Source: Nitrospirota bacterium (lineage in GTDB: Bacteria; Nitrospirota; Thermodesulfovibrionia; Thermodesulfovibrionales; Dissulfurispiraceae). Taken from it: 47,752 nt of DNA. The position numbers and the translations under genes are program-made. Shown one piece after another: positions 20,114 through 31,107 of the stretch. Position 1 is the first letter of the stretch; every line of letters starts with the position of its first letter. The stretch is taken from assembly GCA_021847795.1 (NCBI GenBank), contig JAJZPZ010000009.1, positions 1 to 47,752 of the forward strand, written 5' to 3'. Under the pieces are notes generated by a model, which saw nothing but the letters and a program-made list of their open reading frames with translations, was not told where the DNA came from and did no database searches.

Positions 20114-21373
20114 TTATAACCCCAATTCCATGGGCGTGCCGATCTTGCCGAGCACTGCTGTAGCTGCGGCTACCGCAGGGTTTGCAAGGTATACCTCGCT
20201 TTCGGGGTGTCCCATCCTGCCTACAAAATTCCTGTTCGTAGTCGCCAGGGCCTTTTCGCCCTTTGCGAGTATGCCCATATGGCCGCCGAGACAGGGGCCG
20301 CACGTAGGTGTTGATACGACTGCTTCAGCATCTATGAATATATCCAGCAGGCCCTCGTGCATTGCCTCTTTATAGATTTTCTGGGTGGCCGGGATAACGA
20401 TCAGCCTTACATTGGAATTGACCTTTCTGCCCTTGATCACTTCTGCAGCCTCCCTCAAGTCCTCGATCCGCCCGTTTGTGCACGAGCCGATCACCACCTG
20501 GTCTATGGTTATATGTGAAAGCTCTGCTGCGGGCTTCGTATTCGAAGGCAGGTGCGGGCAGGATACGGTCAGGGGTATTTTTGAACAGTCGTATTCCCTT
20601 ACCTCGGCGTATTTCGCATCGGGGTCCGAGGAGTAGAATGTATAGGGTCTCCTGGTCCTGCCCTTTACATATTCCTCTGTTGTCCTGTCGGGAACGATGA
20701 TGCCGTTTTTCCCTCCGGCTTCGATTGCCATATTGCACATGGTCAGCCTTCCATACATCGGGAGGGCCTTTATCGCCTCTCCTTCAAATTCCATGGCCTT
20801 GTATAACGCGCCGTCCACCCCTATGTCGCCTATGGTGTGCAGGATCAGGTCTTTCCCGCTCACCCACTTGTTCAGTTTCCCGAAGTAGATGAATTTCATC
20901 GATTCGGGCACCTTGAACCAGCACTCGCCTATTGCCATGGCAGCGGCTACATCCGTGGAACCGACCCCTGTTGCAAACGCGCCGAGGGCTCCGTAGGTGC
21001 AGGTGTGGCTGTCTGCCCCGATGACCAGATCACCGGGACCGACAAGGCCCTGCTCCGGCAGAAGCGCGTGCTCGACCCCCATCCTGCCCACCTCGAAATA
21101 AAGTCCGAGGCGGTATTCCTTGGAAAAGTCCTTCAGCAGTTTGCACTGTTCTGCTGCCTTTATGTCTTTTTGCGGTGCAAAGTGGTCCGGGATAAGCGCA
21201 ACCCTGTTTTTGTCGAACACTTCTTTTGCACCGGTTTTTTTGAATTCCTGTATGGCGATGGGAGCAGTAATGTCATTGGCAAGGATGAGATCAACCTTTG
21301 CATTTATCAATTCACCGGGAGCTACCTCTTTCTTCCCGGCATGTGCTGCAAGAATCCTTTCTGTAATCGTCAT
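20114..21373 (-). CDS. leuC: 3-isopropylmalate dehydratase large subunit
   Basis: [60 protein letters not shown] at 21373 ([13 protein letters not shown]). Confidence 0.94.
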   Translation of the reverse strand: MTITERILAAHAGKKEVAPGELINAKVDLILANDITAPIAIQEFKKTGAKEVFDKNRVALIPDHFAPQKDIKAAEQCKLLKDFSKEYRLGLYFEVGRMGVEHALLPEQGLVGPGDLVIGADSHTCTYGALGAFATGVGSTDVAAAMAIGECWFKVPESMKFIYFGKLNKWVSGKDLILHTIGDIGVDGALYKAMEFEGEAIKALPMYGRLTMCNMAIEAGGKNGIIVPDRTTEEYVKGRTRRPYTFYSSDPDAKYAEVREYDCSKIPLTVSCPHLPSNTKPAAELSHITIDQVVIGSCTNGRIEDLREAAEVIKGRKVNSNVRLIVIPATQKIYKEAMHEGLLDIFIDAEAVVSTPTCGPCLGGHMGILAKGEKALATTNRNFVGRMGHPESEVYLANPAVAAATAVLGKIGTPMELGL

Positions 21374-21450
21374 GCGTCCTCCATAAAGGTAAACTTTCGA
21401 ATAGTTATTATATCTCCACGGGGCAGGGATTGACAAGGGATGGTTGTCAT

Positions 21451-21867
21451 CTAACTTTTCAGTTTATTGAAGCCCTCCGGCAGCCGGTGGGGCCTGCCGC
21501 TCCTGTCTATACAGGCAAAGGTGACGCAGGCCTCGGCGAGGAGGTCGGCCCCCCTGAAAACCCCGCTTTTCAAAGTAAGCGAAGCCTTCTTTGTTTCCGC
21601 GACTTCGGTGGTCACTTCAATGGTTTCACCAAGCCTGCCGGGCCGCTTGTAATGTATATCGACATGGGTTACGACGAAAAACAGGCCCCCGTTATGGAAC
21701 TCCGAAACACTGATGCCGTGCTCCAGGAGAAATTCCGTTCTCGCCCGTTCAAGGTAACGCAGGTAATTGCCGTAGTAGACAACTCCCCCGGCATCGGTAT
21801 CCTCGTAGTAGATCTTTACATGAAAGCGATGGACCATTTTATCTTCAGTAATTTTATATATAAACAT
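21451..21867 (-). CDS. Acyl-CoA thioesterase, YbgC/4-hydroxybenzoyl-CoA thioesterase family
   Basis: [28 protein letters not shown]. Confidence 0.9.
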   Translation of the reverse strand: MFIYKITEDKMVHRFHVKIYYEDTDAGGVVYYGNYLRYLERARTEFLLEHGISVSEFHNGGLFFVVTHVDIHYKRPGRLGETIEVTTEVAETKKASLTLKSGVFRGADLLAEACVTFACIDRSGRPHRLPEGFNKLKS

Positions 21868-21926
21868 TTTTAACCGGGGAAAGGGAAGAAAGGGTGACCG
21901 GAGGCGCCGGGCGCCTCCGAACAGGC

Positions 21927-24461
21927 TTACAGAACTTTGAATAGGACTTTATTAAGGTCGTTCATCTTATAGGGTTTCGCAACAACTCCTGAAAACCCGT
22001 ATTGCCGGTAATTGGCCATGATGGGATCGCTCGAATAGCCGCTTGAAACAATTGCCTTTACGCCGGGATCGAACGCGAGCAGTTCCCTGATCGCATCCTT
22101 TCCGCCCATGCCCCCCGGAATGGTAAGGTCCAGTATTACGGCATCAAAGGGCTTGCCTGATTCTTTGGCTTTCCTGTAGAGTTGCAGCGCCTGTCTGCCG
22201 TCCAGGGCGCATTCAACGGAGTAGCCGATCCTGCCCAGCATTGTCCCCACAGTGTCCCTGATGAGTTCCTCATCGTCCATGAGAAGAATTTTCCCTTTGC
22301 CCGTTCCGGAAGGAATATCTTCCGCGATATTCTTCTTTATCTCTACCGGTCCCGTGAGCGCGGGAAGGTAAATGGAGAAAACTGTTCCCTTACCCTCATC
22401 GGACTCTACTTCGATATGCCCGCTGTGGCTCTTGACAATGGAATAGGTTGTGGCAAGCCCGAGGCCGTTGCCCGACTGTTTGGTGGTGAAATAGGGCTCG
22501 AATATCCTGTTGAGGTTTTCCTTCGGGATGCCGGTCCCCGAATCCTTGATCGTTATCTTCACAAAGTTCCCTTCGATCTGCAGGGGCATTTCCGACGGGC
22601 CGATCACCGCATTTTCAGCGCATATGCGGATAGGCCCCCCTTCAGGCATCGCCTGGACAGCGTTCATTACCAGGTTGTTGATGACCTGGCTTATCTGGCC
22701 CTCATCTATTTCAGCATACCAGAGATCTTCAGGCAGTGAAAATTCGCTTTTTATGTTTGTTCCGCCGAGAACGAAATCCGCAGTGTCTTTTATCAACTCC
22801 CGGATGGACGCAGCCTTTCTTATCGGGGCCCCGCCTTTTGAAAAGGTAAGCAGCCGGCTTGTAAGGTCCCGTGCCCTCAGAGTTGCTTTTTCAGCCTGCG
22901 ACAACCTTCTGTAGACCTCGTCCCCGGGAGCGATCTTTGTCAGTGCGAGATCGATATTCCCCATAATGCCGTTCAGCAGGTTGTTGAAATCATGGGCAAT
23001 GCCTCCTGCGATAATGCCAAGGGATTCAAGTTTCTCTTTTTTGAGGAGATCGTTTTCCATTTTTTGCCTGAGTGTAATATCGTGGAACACCAGGACATAG
23101 CCGATAACCGTGCTGTTCTTGTCGATAATAGGAGCTATACTGTCCGTGACGATCCTTTCGGACCCGTCCCTGCCTATGAGCACCGAGTGGCCTGCGATAT
23201 CTGTAACTTTCCTGCCCTTCAAAACATTCCCGACAGGATTGTCGCAGCGCATACGGGTTGCTTCGTTTATGATATGGAATACTTCTGCGAGCGGCTTCCC
23301 CTCGGCCTCATTCTGTTTCCAGCCGGTCAGCTTCTCGGCAACTTTATTTACCAGGATGACTTTTCCCTTGGTATCGGTGGTGATGACGCCGTCGCCTATG
23401 CTCCGCAAGGTGACGGCAAGACGCTCTCTTTCAGAGGCTATCAGCTCCTCGGACTTCTTGCTTTCGGTGATGTCGCGGAATATGCCGCGTGTCCCGGCAA
23501 ATTTACCCTTTTCATAGATGGTATTAACGTTTCCTTCCACGATGATTGTCCTGCCGTCTTTTGTGACAAACTGCGTCACGATGCGGCCTGTCCTCTCGCC
23601 ATATACGATACTCTTGAATTCCACATTGCAGTCATCGCATTCGGGGTGAATAATGTCGAATATGGAAAGCCCGGGGATCTCGTCTTCGTGATACCCGAGT
23701 GTATCGCACCATGCGCGGTTTACATATAAGATGGAGCCGTCGGCGCCCACACTCTGGATAAGGTCATTGGCATTTTCAAAGAGATCGCGGTATTTCTCTT
23801 CGCTCTTGCGCAGTGTTTCCTCAGCACGAATCCTCCCGGTGATATCCATATAAACCAGCACCGCCCTCGTCATGTTTCCCTGGTCGTCCTTGATAGGGGT
23901 CCCGACAATGTTGTAGGAGCGGTTGCCTACTGTCCATTCCTGCTGGTGCAGGGGTTCTCCGGTCTTAAAAATCTTTTTGAACGGGCATTTATTGACCGGG
24001 ATTTCGGAATTGCATATCGCTTTATAGCAGAAATGCCCGGTGATATTGTTCTTTTCCTTGAAAAAGGAATCTTTCAGTTTTTTGTTGTAGGCGAGAATAT
24101 GCATTTTGCTGTCGAGGACCAGGATGCCCATCCCGGCTGAGTCGAATATCGCCTGAATTTCATGGTTTGTGATCTTGAGCCTCTGATTTGTCTTGTGAAG
24201 ATGATCAAGAATCTGGACGAAGGAATCACTGATTATCCCGACGGGATCCAGCTCGAGCAGGGTTTTATCATCAAGCTCTTCGGGCTTGATGGGTAAGGTC
24301 CCCATCACGGTCAGGAGTTGGTTGACTTTGTCCCGGATATACCGGATGGCGGAGGAGTATTTCCCCCTGAGTTCTTCATTTTCGCTCCTCAGGAGTTCGA
24401 GCACCCTCTCATCTTTTTGTGGAGCATCTGCACGGACGCCCTTTTTTTTGCCGGACCCCAT
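21927..24461 (-). CDS. Hybrid sensor histidine kinase (multiple PAS, HisKA, HATPase, REC)
   Basis: PAS repeats, GGIAHDFNNLLNGIMGNIDLAL H-box, GNGLGLATTYSIVKSHSGHI, REC VILDLTIPGGMGG. Confidence 0.92.
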   Translation of the reverse strand: MGSGKKKGVRADAPQKDERVLELLRSENEELRGKYSSAIRYIRDKVNQLLTVMGTLPIKPEELDDKTLLELDPVGIISDSFVQILDHLHKTNQRLKITNHEIQAIFDSAGMGILVLDSKMHILAYNKKLKDSFFKEKNNITGHFCYKAICNSEIPVNKCPFKKIFKTGEPLHQQEWTVGNRSYNIVGTPIKDDQGNMTRAVLVYMDITGRIRAEETLRKSEEKYRDLFENANDLIQSVGADGSILYVNRAWCDTLGYHEDEIPGLSIFDIIHPECDDCNVEFKSIVYGERTGRIVTQFVTKDGRTIIVEGNVNTIYEKGKFAGTRGIFRDITESKKSEELIASERERLAVTLRSIGDGVITTDTKGKVILVNKVAEKLTGWKQNEAEGKPLAEVFHIINEATRMRCDNPVGNVLKGRKVTDIAGHSVLIGRDGSERIVTDSIAPIIDKNSTVIGYVLVFHDITLRQKMENDLLKKEKLESLGIIAGGIAHDFNNLLNGIMGNIDLALTKIAPGDEVYRRLSQAEKATLRARDLTSRLLTFSKGGAPIRKAASIRELIKDTADFVLGGTNIKSEFSLPEDLWYAEIDEGQISQVINNLVMNAVQAMPEGGPIRICAENAVIGPSEMPLQIEGNFVKITIKDSGTGIPKENLNRIFEPYFTTKQSGNGLGLATTYSIVKSHSGHIEVESDEGKGTVFSIYLPALTGPVEIKKNIAEDIPSGTGKGKILLMDDEELIRDTVGTMLGRIGYSVECALDGRQALQLYRKAKESGKPFDAVILDLTIPGGMGGKDAIRELLAFDPGVKAIVSSGYSSDPIMANYRQYGFSGVVAKPYKMNDLNKVLFKVL

Positions 24462-24501
24462 GCCTATCCCCCCATGCCCGGAAACGTGTTCCGCACCGGT
24501 A

Positions 24502-24741
24502 TTATTGACCCCTGCCGATTTCTATGCAATAGTACCCCTTGGTCTTGATGACATGAGCAGCATATCCCATGTTTTTTGCCGACTCGGGGATTGTGGAAAC
24601 CGAGTCCCGGTTGTCTGTTTTAAAGGAAAGTCTTGCAGTCCCCTTTTTCAACTGCTCGCTATGCTTGTTGATCTCCCGTAAAGCGGTGAGCAATGTGGAG
24701 GGACAAACCTGGCCGCGGATATCGAACTCTACGGTATTCAA
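24502..24741 (-). CDS. TusA/SirA-like sulfurtransferase
   Basis: FDIRGQVCPSTLLTALREI (CPxx motif); TTG start at 24741 overlapping the yedE TGA. Confidence 0.82.
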   Translation of the reverse strand: MNTVEFDIRGQVCPSTLLTALREINKHSEQLKKGTARLSFKTDNRDSVSTIPESAKNMGYAAHVIKTKGYYCIEIGRGQ

Positions 24742-25880
24742 ACGGCAGTTCCTCCTTCCTTTTGCCGGTAGTCCCTTGTTGCCAGGGTTACGAGAAGTCT
24801 GCTGCCTGCCCATGCGCCCGGCAGCAGGCCGGCGGTGAAAAGCAGGCTTGATGCAGCAAGTATGGGTAATCCACCCATGAGATGCCATACATTGCAGGTC
24901 GGGGCCATTCTGGAAGCCAGCCCCATGATTATGCCGCCGCTGAATGCCGAAGCATGCTGCCTGAAAGGCGCCCTGAAATAGATCCTGAATTCCCGCAGCA
25001 TGATTGCAGAGAAGCAGCTCCCCAGAATAATCCCGGCCGCCAGGGGATACTGAATGAGGGAGAAGGCATCAAACCTCGGGCCTGCCCCCCCTTGCAGACG
25101 GAGCCCGGTCAGCGGGTGTATATAATTCAACGAAACTGCGCGGAAGAAAGGCAGCCCCGCTACATGCCCCCTGAAAAGGAAACTCTCAAGATAGCCTGCT
25201 GTTTTCGCGTATGCGGAAGTAACGCCAAGGGGCATCCCCACAAGCACATAGGAAGACAAACTGATGAGCGAGAGGCAGATAGCTGCTTTCCAGGGCTGCA
25301 GGTATCCCTCGGCATAGGAGGGCCGCTGCAATAATTTCTTTTTGTGCCATGTGAAGAGAAAAAACATCCCGAAGGCTGCTGCCGGAAATATGACCAGTGA
25401 CGGATCGACTCCCAGTATCTGGGGAATGGTTATTTTCCCCGGAAAGAATGTCGTGTTTTTGATAAAAAGCGCCCACAGCGGGTGCATTTCGGCATAGAGT
25501 GCGCTCCCTGCAATAAAGCCGCCGCAGGCCAGCATGCTCGGAAAATTGCCTGCCCCCATCTTATACAGGTTCCCTACAGCGCATCCGCCGGCCAGCACCA
25601 TGCCCGTACCAAAAAGGAACCCCCCGAGAAGATTGGCCGGCGTCGGAGAATACAGGAGAGGAAATGGGAGAAGCGGGAGGAGCCCTGCCTGCCGCGCCAG
25701 TTCGAAAAGTATCATGCTGACTACGATGAGCAGTACGAGGGAGCGGATCATGACCGTATGCCTGAAGAGGAAAAGATTACGGAACATGCCTGCTATGCAG
25801 TAATCGGAACGGTGCATGACAAAACCGGCAAGAGATCCCAGCAGAAAACATACAAGTGAGATGCCTGCATAGAGTTCCAT
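24738..25880 (-). CDS. YeeE/YedE family membrane protein (TsuA-type thiosulfate/sulfur transporter)
   Basis: GFLFGTGMVLAGGCAVGNLYKMGAGN; repeated Sulf_transp helices; GIIMGLASRMAPTCNVWHLMGG; coupled to TusA-like gene. Confidence 0.85.
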   Translation of the reverse strand: MELYAGISLVCFLLGSLAGFVMHRSDYCIAGMFRNLFLFRHTVMIRSLVLLIVVSMILFELARQAGLLPLLPFPLLYSPTPANLLGGFLFGTGMVLAGGCAVGNLYKMGAGNFPSMLACGGFIAGSALYAEMHPLWALFIKNTTFFPGKITIPQILGVDPSLVIFPAAAFGMFFLFTWHKKKLLQRPSYAEGYLQPWKAAICLSLISLSSYVLVGMPLGVTSAYAKTAGYLESFLFRGHVAGLPFFRAVSLNYIHPLTGLRLQGGAGPRFDAFSLIQYPLAAGIILGSCFSAIMLREFRIYFRAPFRQHASAFSGGIIMGLASRMAPTCNVWHLMGGLPILAASSLLFTAGLLPGAWAGSRLLVTLATRDYRQKEGGTAV

Positions 25881-26161
25881 AAAGATTCCTCCACTATCCG
25901 ATTCACTGTACTAAAACCACGGCATCTGCTCATTGTGCCTCCCCGGCTTGAGACACATCAGAGGAATAAAGCGTAAATAATAATGCCATTAACCGATCAG
26001 AATTGCAATAGTCCCGGGATTGCAATCCCGCCGAAATTCCTTTAAAAAAATTAAGGAATCGTGTAGATTATAACTGCTGAACTGCGGGTAATCTATTCTA
26101 AGCAGGGAAAACCCACATCGCAATACCTTTCCTGCATGTTAACCAACCTGCGGCGCATAAA

Positions 26162-28561
26162 ATGTCTATGGCACATGAAGATAAGACAAGAGAGCAGTTG
26201 ATTGCCGAAAACAGGGAACTGCGGCAGCAGATTTCCGCCCTGGAAAGACTGGAAACCCGGCACAGTTCAACGGAAGGCGCCCTTAGGGAAAGCGAGATCA
26301 AATTCAAAGCGATCTTTGAGAGTTCCATAGACGCCATCGGCGTTTCCAAAAACGGCATCCATCAGTTTGTGAATCGGGCCTACCTCGCTATGTTCGGATA
26401 CGACAGCAACGATGACCTCATAAACAAGCCTATTCTCGATGTAATAGCGCCTTGCTCCCACGCGATGGTGAGAGACTATGCAATGCGCCGCTCCAGGGGC
26501 GAAAGCGTTCCAACGTGTTATGAGCTGAAGGGGCTCCGGAAAGACGGAACCGAGTTCGACATGGAAGCAAATGTCTCTGCCTACACATTGGATGGGGAAA
26601 TGAACACAGTCTCGATATTAAGGGACATCACGAAACGCAAACGTGCGGAAGCTGATCTTCACAGGACCGAAACAAATCTCGCCCATGCCCAGCGCATTGC
26701 CCATATAGGAAGCTGGCAGTATGATCCGCATACGCAAATGCCCGCATGGTCTGCGGAGATGTTCCGCATTTTCGGACTGGACCCCTTGCTCGGACCGCCT
26801 TCCTATGAGCGGCACAGGGATTTGATTCATCCTGACGATTGGGAGCGGTTTGATGCGGCGGTAAGGGGTGCAGTCGGGGAAGGCAGGGGATATGAGCTTG
26901 AATTGCGTATCGTCAGGCCTGACGGTTCTGTGAGAAATATCATCACGCATTGTGAAGCGAGTTGCGGGAAAAGCGAAGGTGCGGGCGGACTCATTGGGAC
27001 GGTCCAGGATATCACCGAGCGCAAACAAGTGGAAGGATCTCTCCGTACTGCAGAAAAGAGATTCAGGAACCTGCTCGAAACCGTTCAGCTTGCTGCAGTC
27101 ATACTTGACCGGAACGCGAACATAACTTTCTGCAACGATTACTTTCTTGATCTGACAGGGTGGTCAAAGGACGAAGTGCTCAACAGGAGTTGGTTTGACC
27201 TGTTCCTGCCTGAAGACACCAAAGTCGAGGTAAGGTCCGTTTTCGAAGGTGCTGTTTCAGGCGGTCCCTTTCCCTTGCACTACGAGAATCCTGTGGTGAC
27301 GCGTGATGGGGCAAGATTGCTTATTGTATGGGACAATTCAGTTTTACGTGACAATGAGGGGAGGGTAATCGCTGTCGCCAGTATCGGCACGGACGTTACA
27401 GAACACAGAAAGCTTGAAGCACAGCTCCTGCAATCACAAAAGATGGAGTCCATCGGGAGGCTGGCCGGCGGAGTTGCACATGATTTCAACAATATGCTTA
27501 CTGCTATCATAGGGTGCGCCAGCCTCATCAGTTTAAAACTTAATGATCCTGTCCAGATCAAAGCCTATATAGATGAGATACTCCGCTCAAGCCAACGCGC
27601 ATCAGACCTTACCCAGAGCCTGCTCGCCTTTGCCAGAAAACAGATCATGAAGCCCTCGCCGGTCGACCTGAACAACATCATCAGCGGCCTTGAGAATATG
27701 TTGCAGAGGCTTATCGGCGAGGATATCGAACTGAAGACCGTTCTTTATCCGGGGGCGGTGACCGTAATGGCAGACAAGACCCAGATGGGACAGGTAATCA
27801 TGAACCTCTGTACAAACGCCCGGGATGCAATGCCCGAAGGGGGTCTGCTGGAGATAGAAACAGGGATAATCGTTGCCGATAAGCACTACAGGTGGAACCA
27901 CTTATTCGAGATGGAAGGAAAGTATGCGTTCATTTTCCTTTCCGATACGGGAATGGGAATGGACGGAGAAACCAGGGCAAGGATATTCGAGCCGTTCTTT
28001 ACCACCAAGGAAGCCGGTAAGGGGACCGGCCTCGGGCTGTCGATCGTCTACGGGATCGTAAAGCAGCACGGAGGATACGTCAATGTTTACAGCGAGCCCG
28101 GAAAAGGCGCGACGTTCAAAATCTATTTGCCTGTTCTCCCTGATAAAAGCGAGCATAAAGAGGGGGAGAGAGCAGATGCCATGCCCGGGGCGGGTTCAGA
28201 GACTGTCCTTCTGGCAGAGGATGAAAACAGCGTCAGGACGATTGTAAAGACCATTCTTGAGGAGTATGGCTATAACGTGATAGAAGCGGTTAATGGAGAG
28301 GAAGCGGTACAGGCTTTTCAAAAAAACAGGGAACGGATCGATATTGTTCTCCTCGATGTGATCATGCCCGGAAAAAACGGGAAAGCGGCCTTCGACGAGA
28401 TGAAGGGTGTAAAGCCGGATATCAAAGTCCTGTTCATGAGCGGATATACCGATGATATCATCAGCAGCAGAAACGGCGTTATCGGGGATGGCGTAGAGTT
28501 TATTGCAAAGCCGGTGGAGCCGGGCAGGTTACTCAAAAAACTGCGAAGCATGCTTGATTGA
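26162..28561 (+). CDS. Hybrid sensor histidine kinase (PAS x3, HisKA, HATPase, REC)
   Basis: GGVAHDFNNMLTAIIGCASL, GTGLGLSIVYGIVKQHGGYV, REC LLDVIMPGKNG. Confidence 0.93.
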   Translation: MSMAHEDKTREQLIAENRELRQQISALERLETRHSSTEGALRESEIKFKAIFESSIDAIGVSKNGIHQFVNRAYLAMFGYDSNDDLINKPILDVIAPCSHAMVRDYAMRRSRGESVPTCYELKGLRKDGTEFDMEANVSAYTLDGEMNTVSILRDITKRKRAEADLHRTETNLAHAQRIAHIGSWQYDPHTQMPAWSAEMFRIFGLDPLLGPPSYERHRDLIHPDDWERFDAAVRGAVGEGRGYELELRIVRPDGSVRNIITHCEASCGKSEGAGGLIGTVQDITERKQVEGSLRTAEKRFRNLLETVQLAAVILDRNANITFCNDYFLDLTGWSKDEVLNRSWFDLFLPEDTKVEVRSVFEGAVSGGPFPLHYENPVVTRDGARLLIVWDNSVLRDNEGRVIAVASIGTDVTEHRKLEAQLLQSQKMESIGRLAGGVAHDFNNMLTAIIGCASLISLKLNDPVQIKAYIDEILRSSQRASDLTQSLLAFARKQIMKPSPVDLNNIISGLENMLQRLIGEDIELKTVLYPGAVTVMADKTQMGQVIMNLCTNARDAMPEGGLLEIETGIIVADKHYRWNHLFEMEGKYAFIFLSDTGMGMDGETRARIFEPFFTTKEAGKGTGLGLSIVYGIVKQHGGYVNVYSEPGKGATFKIYLPVLPDKSEHKEGERADAMPGAGSETVLLAEDENSVRTIVKTILEEYGYNVIEAVNGEEAVQAFQKNRERIDIVLLDVIMPGKNGKAAFDEMKGVKPDIKVLFMSGYTDDIISSRNGVIGDGVEFIAKPVEPGRLLKKLRSMLD

Positions 28562-28633
28562 AGGGGCCGAAGAGTCTCCCGAGGGATCTCTTGAGAGGAA
28601 ACTGCGAACCCCTGCAGTGGGGAGCGGCGTGCT

Positions 28634-30139
28634 TTACTGCCTTTTCCGTGCTGCCAATTTGTTGAGCGCGGTTATATAGGCCTTTGCCGCGGCAACGATG
28701 ATGTCGGTGTCAGCCCCTTTGCCTTTGACTGTTTTTCCGTCCTCTTCAAGGGTGACAATGACCTCGCCGAGCGCATCGGTGCCGCCGGTGATGCCTTTGA
28801 CCTCAAACCTGAGGAGGTTGCTCTTTGTCTGCGTGACAGCCGAGATCGCCTTGTATGCCGCGTCGACAGGGCCATCTCCATGCTCCACCCTGTCTACGAC
28901 AGTGCCGTTGATTTTCAGCCTGAGCGCGGCAGTCGGTTTCGTACTTGTTCCGCTTGTGATCGACAGGTCCAGAAGGCTGTAGACTTCGGGGATCTTCGAC
29001 ACTTCCTCGGAAATGAGCGCTTCTATATCTTCATCGAAAATATCTTTCTTCTGGTCTGCAAGGCGCTTGAATTTGCCAAAAGCTGTTTCTATATCATCAG
29101 GTCCGAGTTCATAGCCAAGCTCTTTGAGACGTGCTTTAAAGGCGTGCCTTCCGGAATGCTTCCCGAGCACAAGCTCGGTCTGCTGCAGGCCGATGTCATT
29201 GGGGCGGATTATCTCGTAGGTCATCTTTTCCTTCAGGAGCCCGTCCTGGTGTATGCCTGATTCGTGGGCAAAGGCATTTGCCCCGACTATGGCTTTATTG
29301 GGCTGGACCTGTATCCCGGTTATCCGCGTGAGGAGCCTGCTCGTGCGGATGATCTCCTTTGTGTTGATGTTTGTCCGGGCGTTATAGAAGTCTTTGCGGG
29401 TGTGGAGGTTCATGACGATTTCCTCAAGGGAGCAATTGCCGGCGCGCTCTCCGATGCCGTTAATGGTGCACTCGATCTGCGCTGCGCCATTGAGGATCGC
29501 GGCGAGGGAATTGGCGACAGCCAGCCCGAGATCATTGTGGCAGTGCACGGAAATCACGGCCCGGTCGCCTATCCTCTCCTTGACGGCCTTTATCATTGCC
29601 CCGAACTCGGTGGGAGTGGTATACCCGACCGTATCCGGGATATTCACGGTTGATGCGCCTGCCTCTACTACCGCTTCAACGACATCAAGGAGGTAGGGTG
29701 TCTCTGTTCGTGTCGCGTCCATGGGGGAAAACTCCACGTCTTCTGCAAGACTCCCGGCGAGACGCACCATTTCCACCGATCTCTTCAGCGCCTCTTCGCG
29801 GCTCACCTTGAACTGGTATTTCAGGTGAATGTCCGATGTGGAGTGGAAGGTGTGTATTCGCCTCCGGGGGGCATCTTGTATCGCTTCCCACGCCCTTTTA
29901 ATGTCTGCCTCTCTGGCCCTGGCAAGCCCGGCAATGGTTGCCCCCTGCACCTCTGCAGCGATCCTTTTGACTGCATCGAAATCACCGGGGGACGCGATGG
30001 GGAAGCCTGCTTCGATGATGTCCACTCCCAGCTTCACGAGCTGTTTTGCCAGCTGGATCTTTTCCTCCACGTTCATGGATGCGCCGGGTGATTGCTCTCC
30101 GTCTCTCAGTGTAGTATCGAATATCCTAACGATTCTCAT
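28634..30139 (-). CDS. leuA: 2-isopropylmalate synthase
   Basis: FDTTLRDGEQSPGASM, SVHCHNDLGLAVANSLAAI, GIHQDGLLK, C-terminal LeuA allosteric domain. Confidence 0.95.
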   Translation of the reverse strand: MRIVRIFDTTLRDGEQSPGASMNVEEKIQLAKQLVKLGVDIIEAGFPIASPGDFDAVKRIAAEVQGATIAGLARAREADIKRAWEAIQDAPRRRIHTFHSTSDIHLKYQFKVSREEALKRSVEMVRLAGSLAEDVEFSPMDATRTETPYLLDVVEAVVEAGASTVNIPDTVGYTTPTEFGAMIKAVKERIGDRAVISVHCHNDLGLAVANSLAAILNGAAQIECTINGIGERAGNCSLEEIVMNLHTRKDFYNARTNINTKEIIRTSRLLTRITGIQVQPNKAIVGANAFAHESGIHQDGLLKEKMTYEIIRPNDIGLQQTELVLGKHSGRHAFKARLKELGYELGPDDIETAFGKFKRLADQKKDIFDEDIEALISEEVSKIPEVYSLLDLSITSGTSTKPTAALRLKINGTVVDRVEHGDGPVDAAYKAISAVTQTKSNLLRFEVKGITGGTDALGEVIVTLEEDGKTVKGKGADTDIIVAAAKAYITALNKLAARKRQ

Positions 30140-30977
30140 CTTTTCCCTCTTTCTGTTCCTGAAGGCCTTTCCCGGGTGAACTGCCCTGGGGGTCTTCCGG
30201 CGATGTCTGCTGCCCTGACTGCTTTGAGCGTATCCTCTTTATGAATAGAAAAATATTTTCAATTATACCCCAGGAGAGGTATGCCATTGCAAAAAAGAAA
30301 ATGGCGGACGAGGGGTGGATGAAAATAATGAAAAGGACTATGACAAATACGATGAGGACCCAAAAGGGTTTCTTCTCCCTGAAATCGATTTCTTTCAGCC
30401 CGTGATATTTCAGTGTGCTGACCATCAGCAGGGCGAGCAGGATGGTGATCACGAGAAAGAACGGGCTCTTTTCCGGCAGTCCTGTCCAGAATTCATAGTA
30501 ATAAATGACGATTGACGCTACGACCGTGGCTGCGCCGGGTATGGGCATTCCCTTGAACGCCTTTGATCCGGTCGCCCCTGTTTGTATGTTGAACCGCGCA
30601 AGCCTGAGCGCGCCGCATGCGACAAAAAGGAATGCAGCCGCCCATCCCAGCCTGCCGAAGGGCACAAGCGCCCACTTATAGATCATCACTGATGGGGCAA
30701 CCCCGAAGGCTACAAGGTCCGAGAGAGAATCCAGCTCTATCCCGAAACGTGTTGATGTATTGGTAAGCCGGGCGATCCACCCGTCAAGGCCGTCAAAGAC
30801 ATTGGCCAGGATTATGGCCCAGGCTGCGTTGAGATAGTTCCCGTTGATTGCCGAGAGGATTGCAAAGAAGCCCGCGAACATCCCGCAAAGCGTGATGGTG
30901 TTCGGCAGCAGGTATACGCCTTTTTTGGGTTTTTTTGAAAAGTCCCTTCTTTTTTCGAGATCTCTTTTTTTGAATGC
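30126..30977 (-). CDS. pssA: CDP-diacylglycerol--serine O-phosphatidyltransferase
   Basis: DGLDGWIARLTNTSTRFGIELDSLSDLVAFG CDP-alcohol phosphatidyltransferase signature; ORF also open from 30992. Confidence 0.93.
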   Translation of the reverse strand, partial: AFKKRDLEKRRDFSKKPKKGVYLLPNTITLCGMFAGFFAILSAINGNYLNAAWAIILANVFDGLDGWIARLTNTSTRFGIELDSLSDLVAFGVAPSVMIYKWALVPFGRLGWAAAFLFVACGALRLARFNIQTGATGSKAFKGMPIPGAATVVASIVIYYYEFWTGLPEKSPFFLVITILLALLMVSTLKYHGLKEIDFREKKPFWVLIVFVIVLFIIFIHPSSAIFFFAMAYLSWGIIENIFLFIKRIRSKQSGQQTSPEDPQGSSPGKGLQEQKEGKDENR

Positions 30978-30984
30978 CATACCT

Positions 30985-31107
30985 TTAAACAAATCCGAAA
31001 TCCTAATATCTGAATCCTGAACAAATTCAAATGACCGAAAATCAAAACGTTTTGAACGTTTGAGTTTGTAATTTCGATATTGTTCGGGATTTAGTATTTC
31101 GGATTTA
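30985..31107. repeat. B-type heptad hairpin repeat (B3)
   Basis: AAATCCGAAATCCTAATATCTGAATCCTG...ATCAAAACGTTTTGAACG...ATTTCGGATTTAGAATTT; psd stop codon lies inside. Confidence 0.75.
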
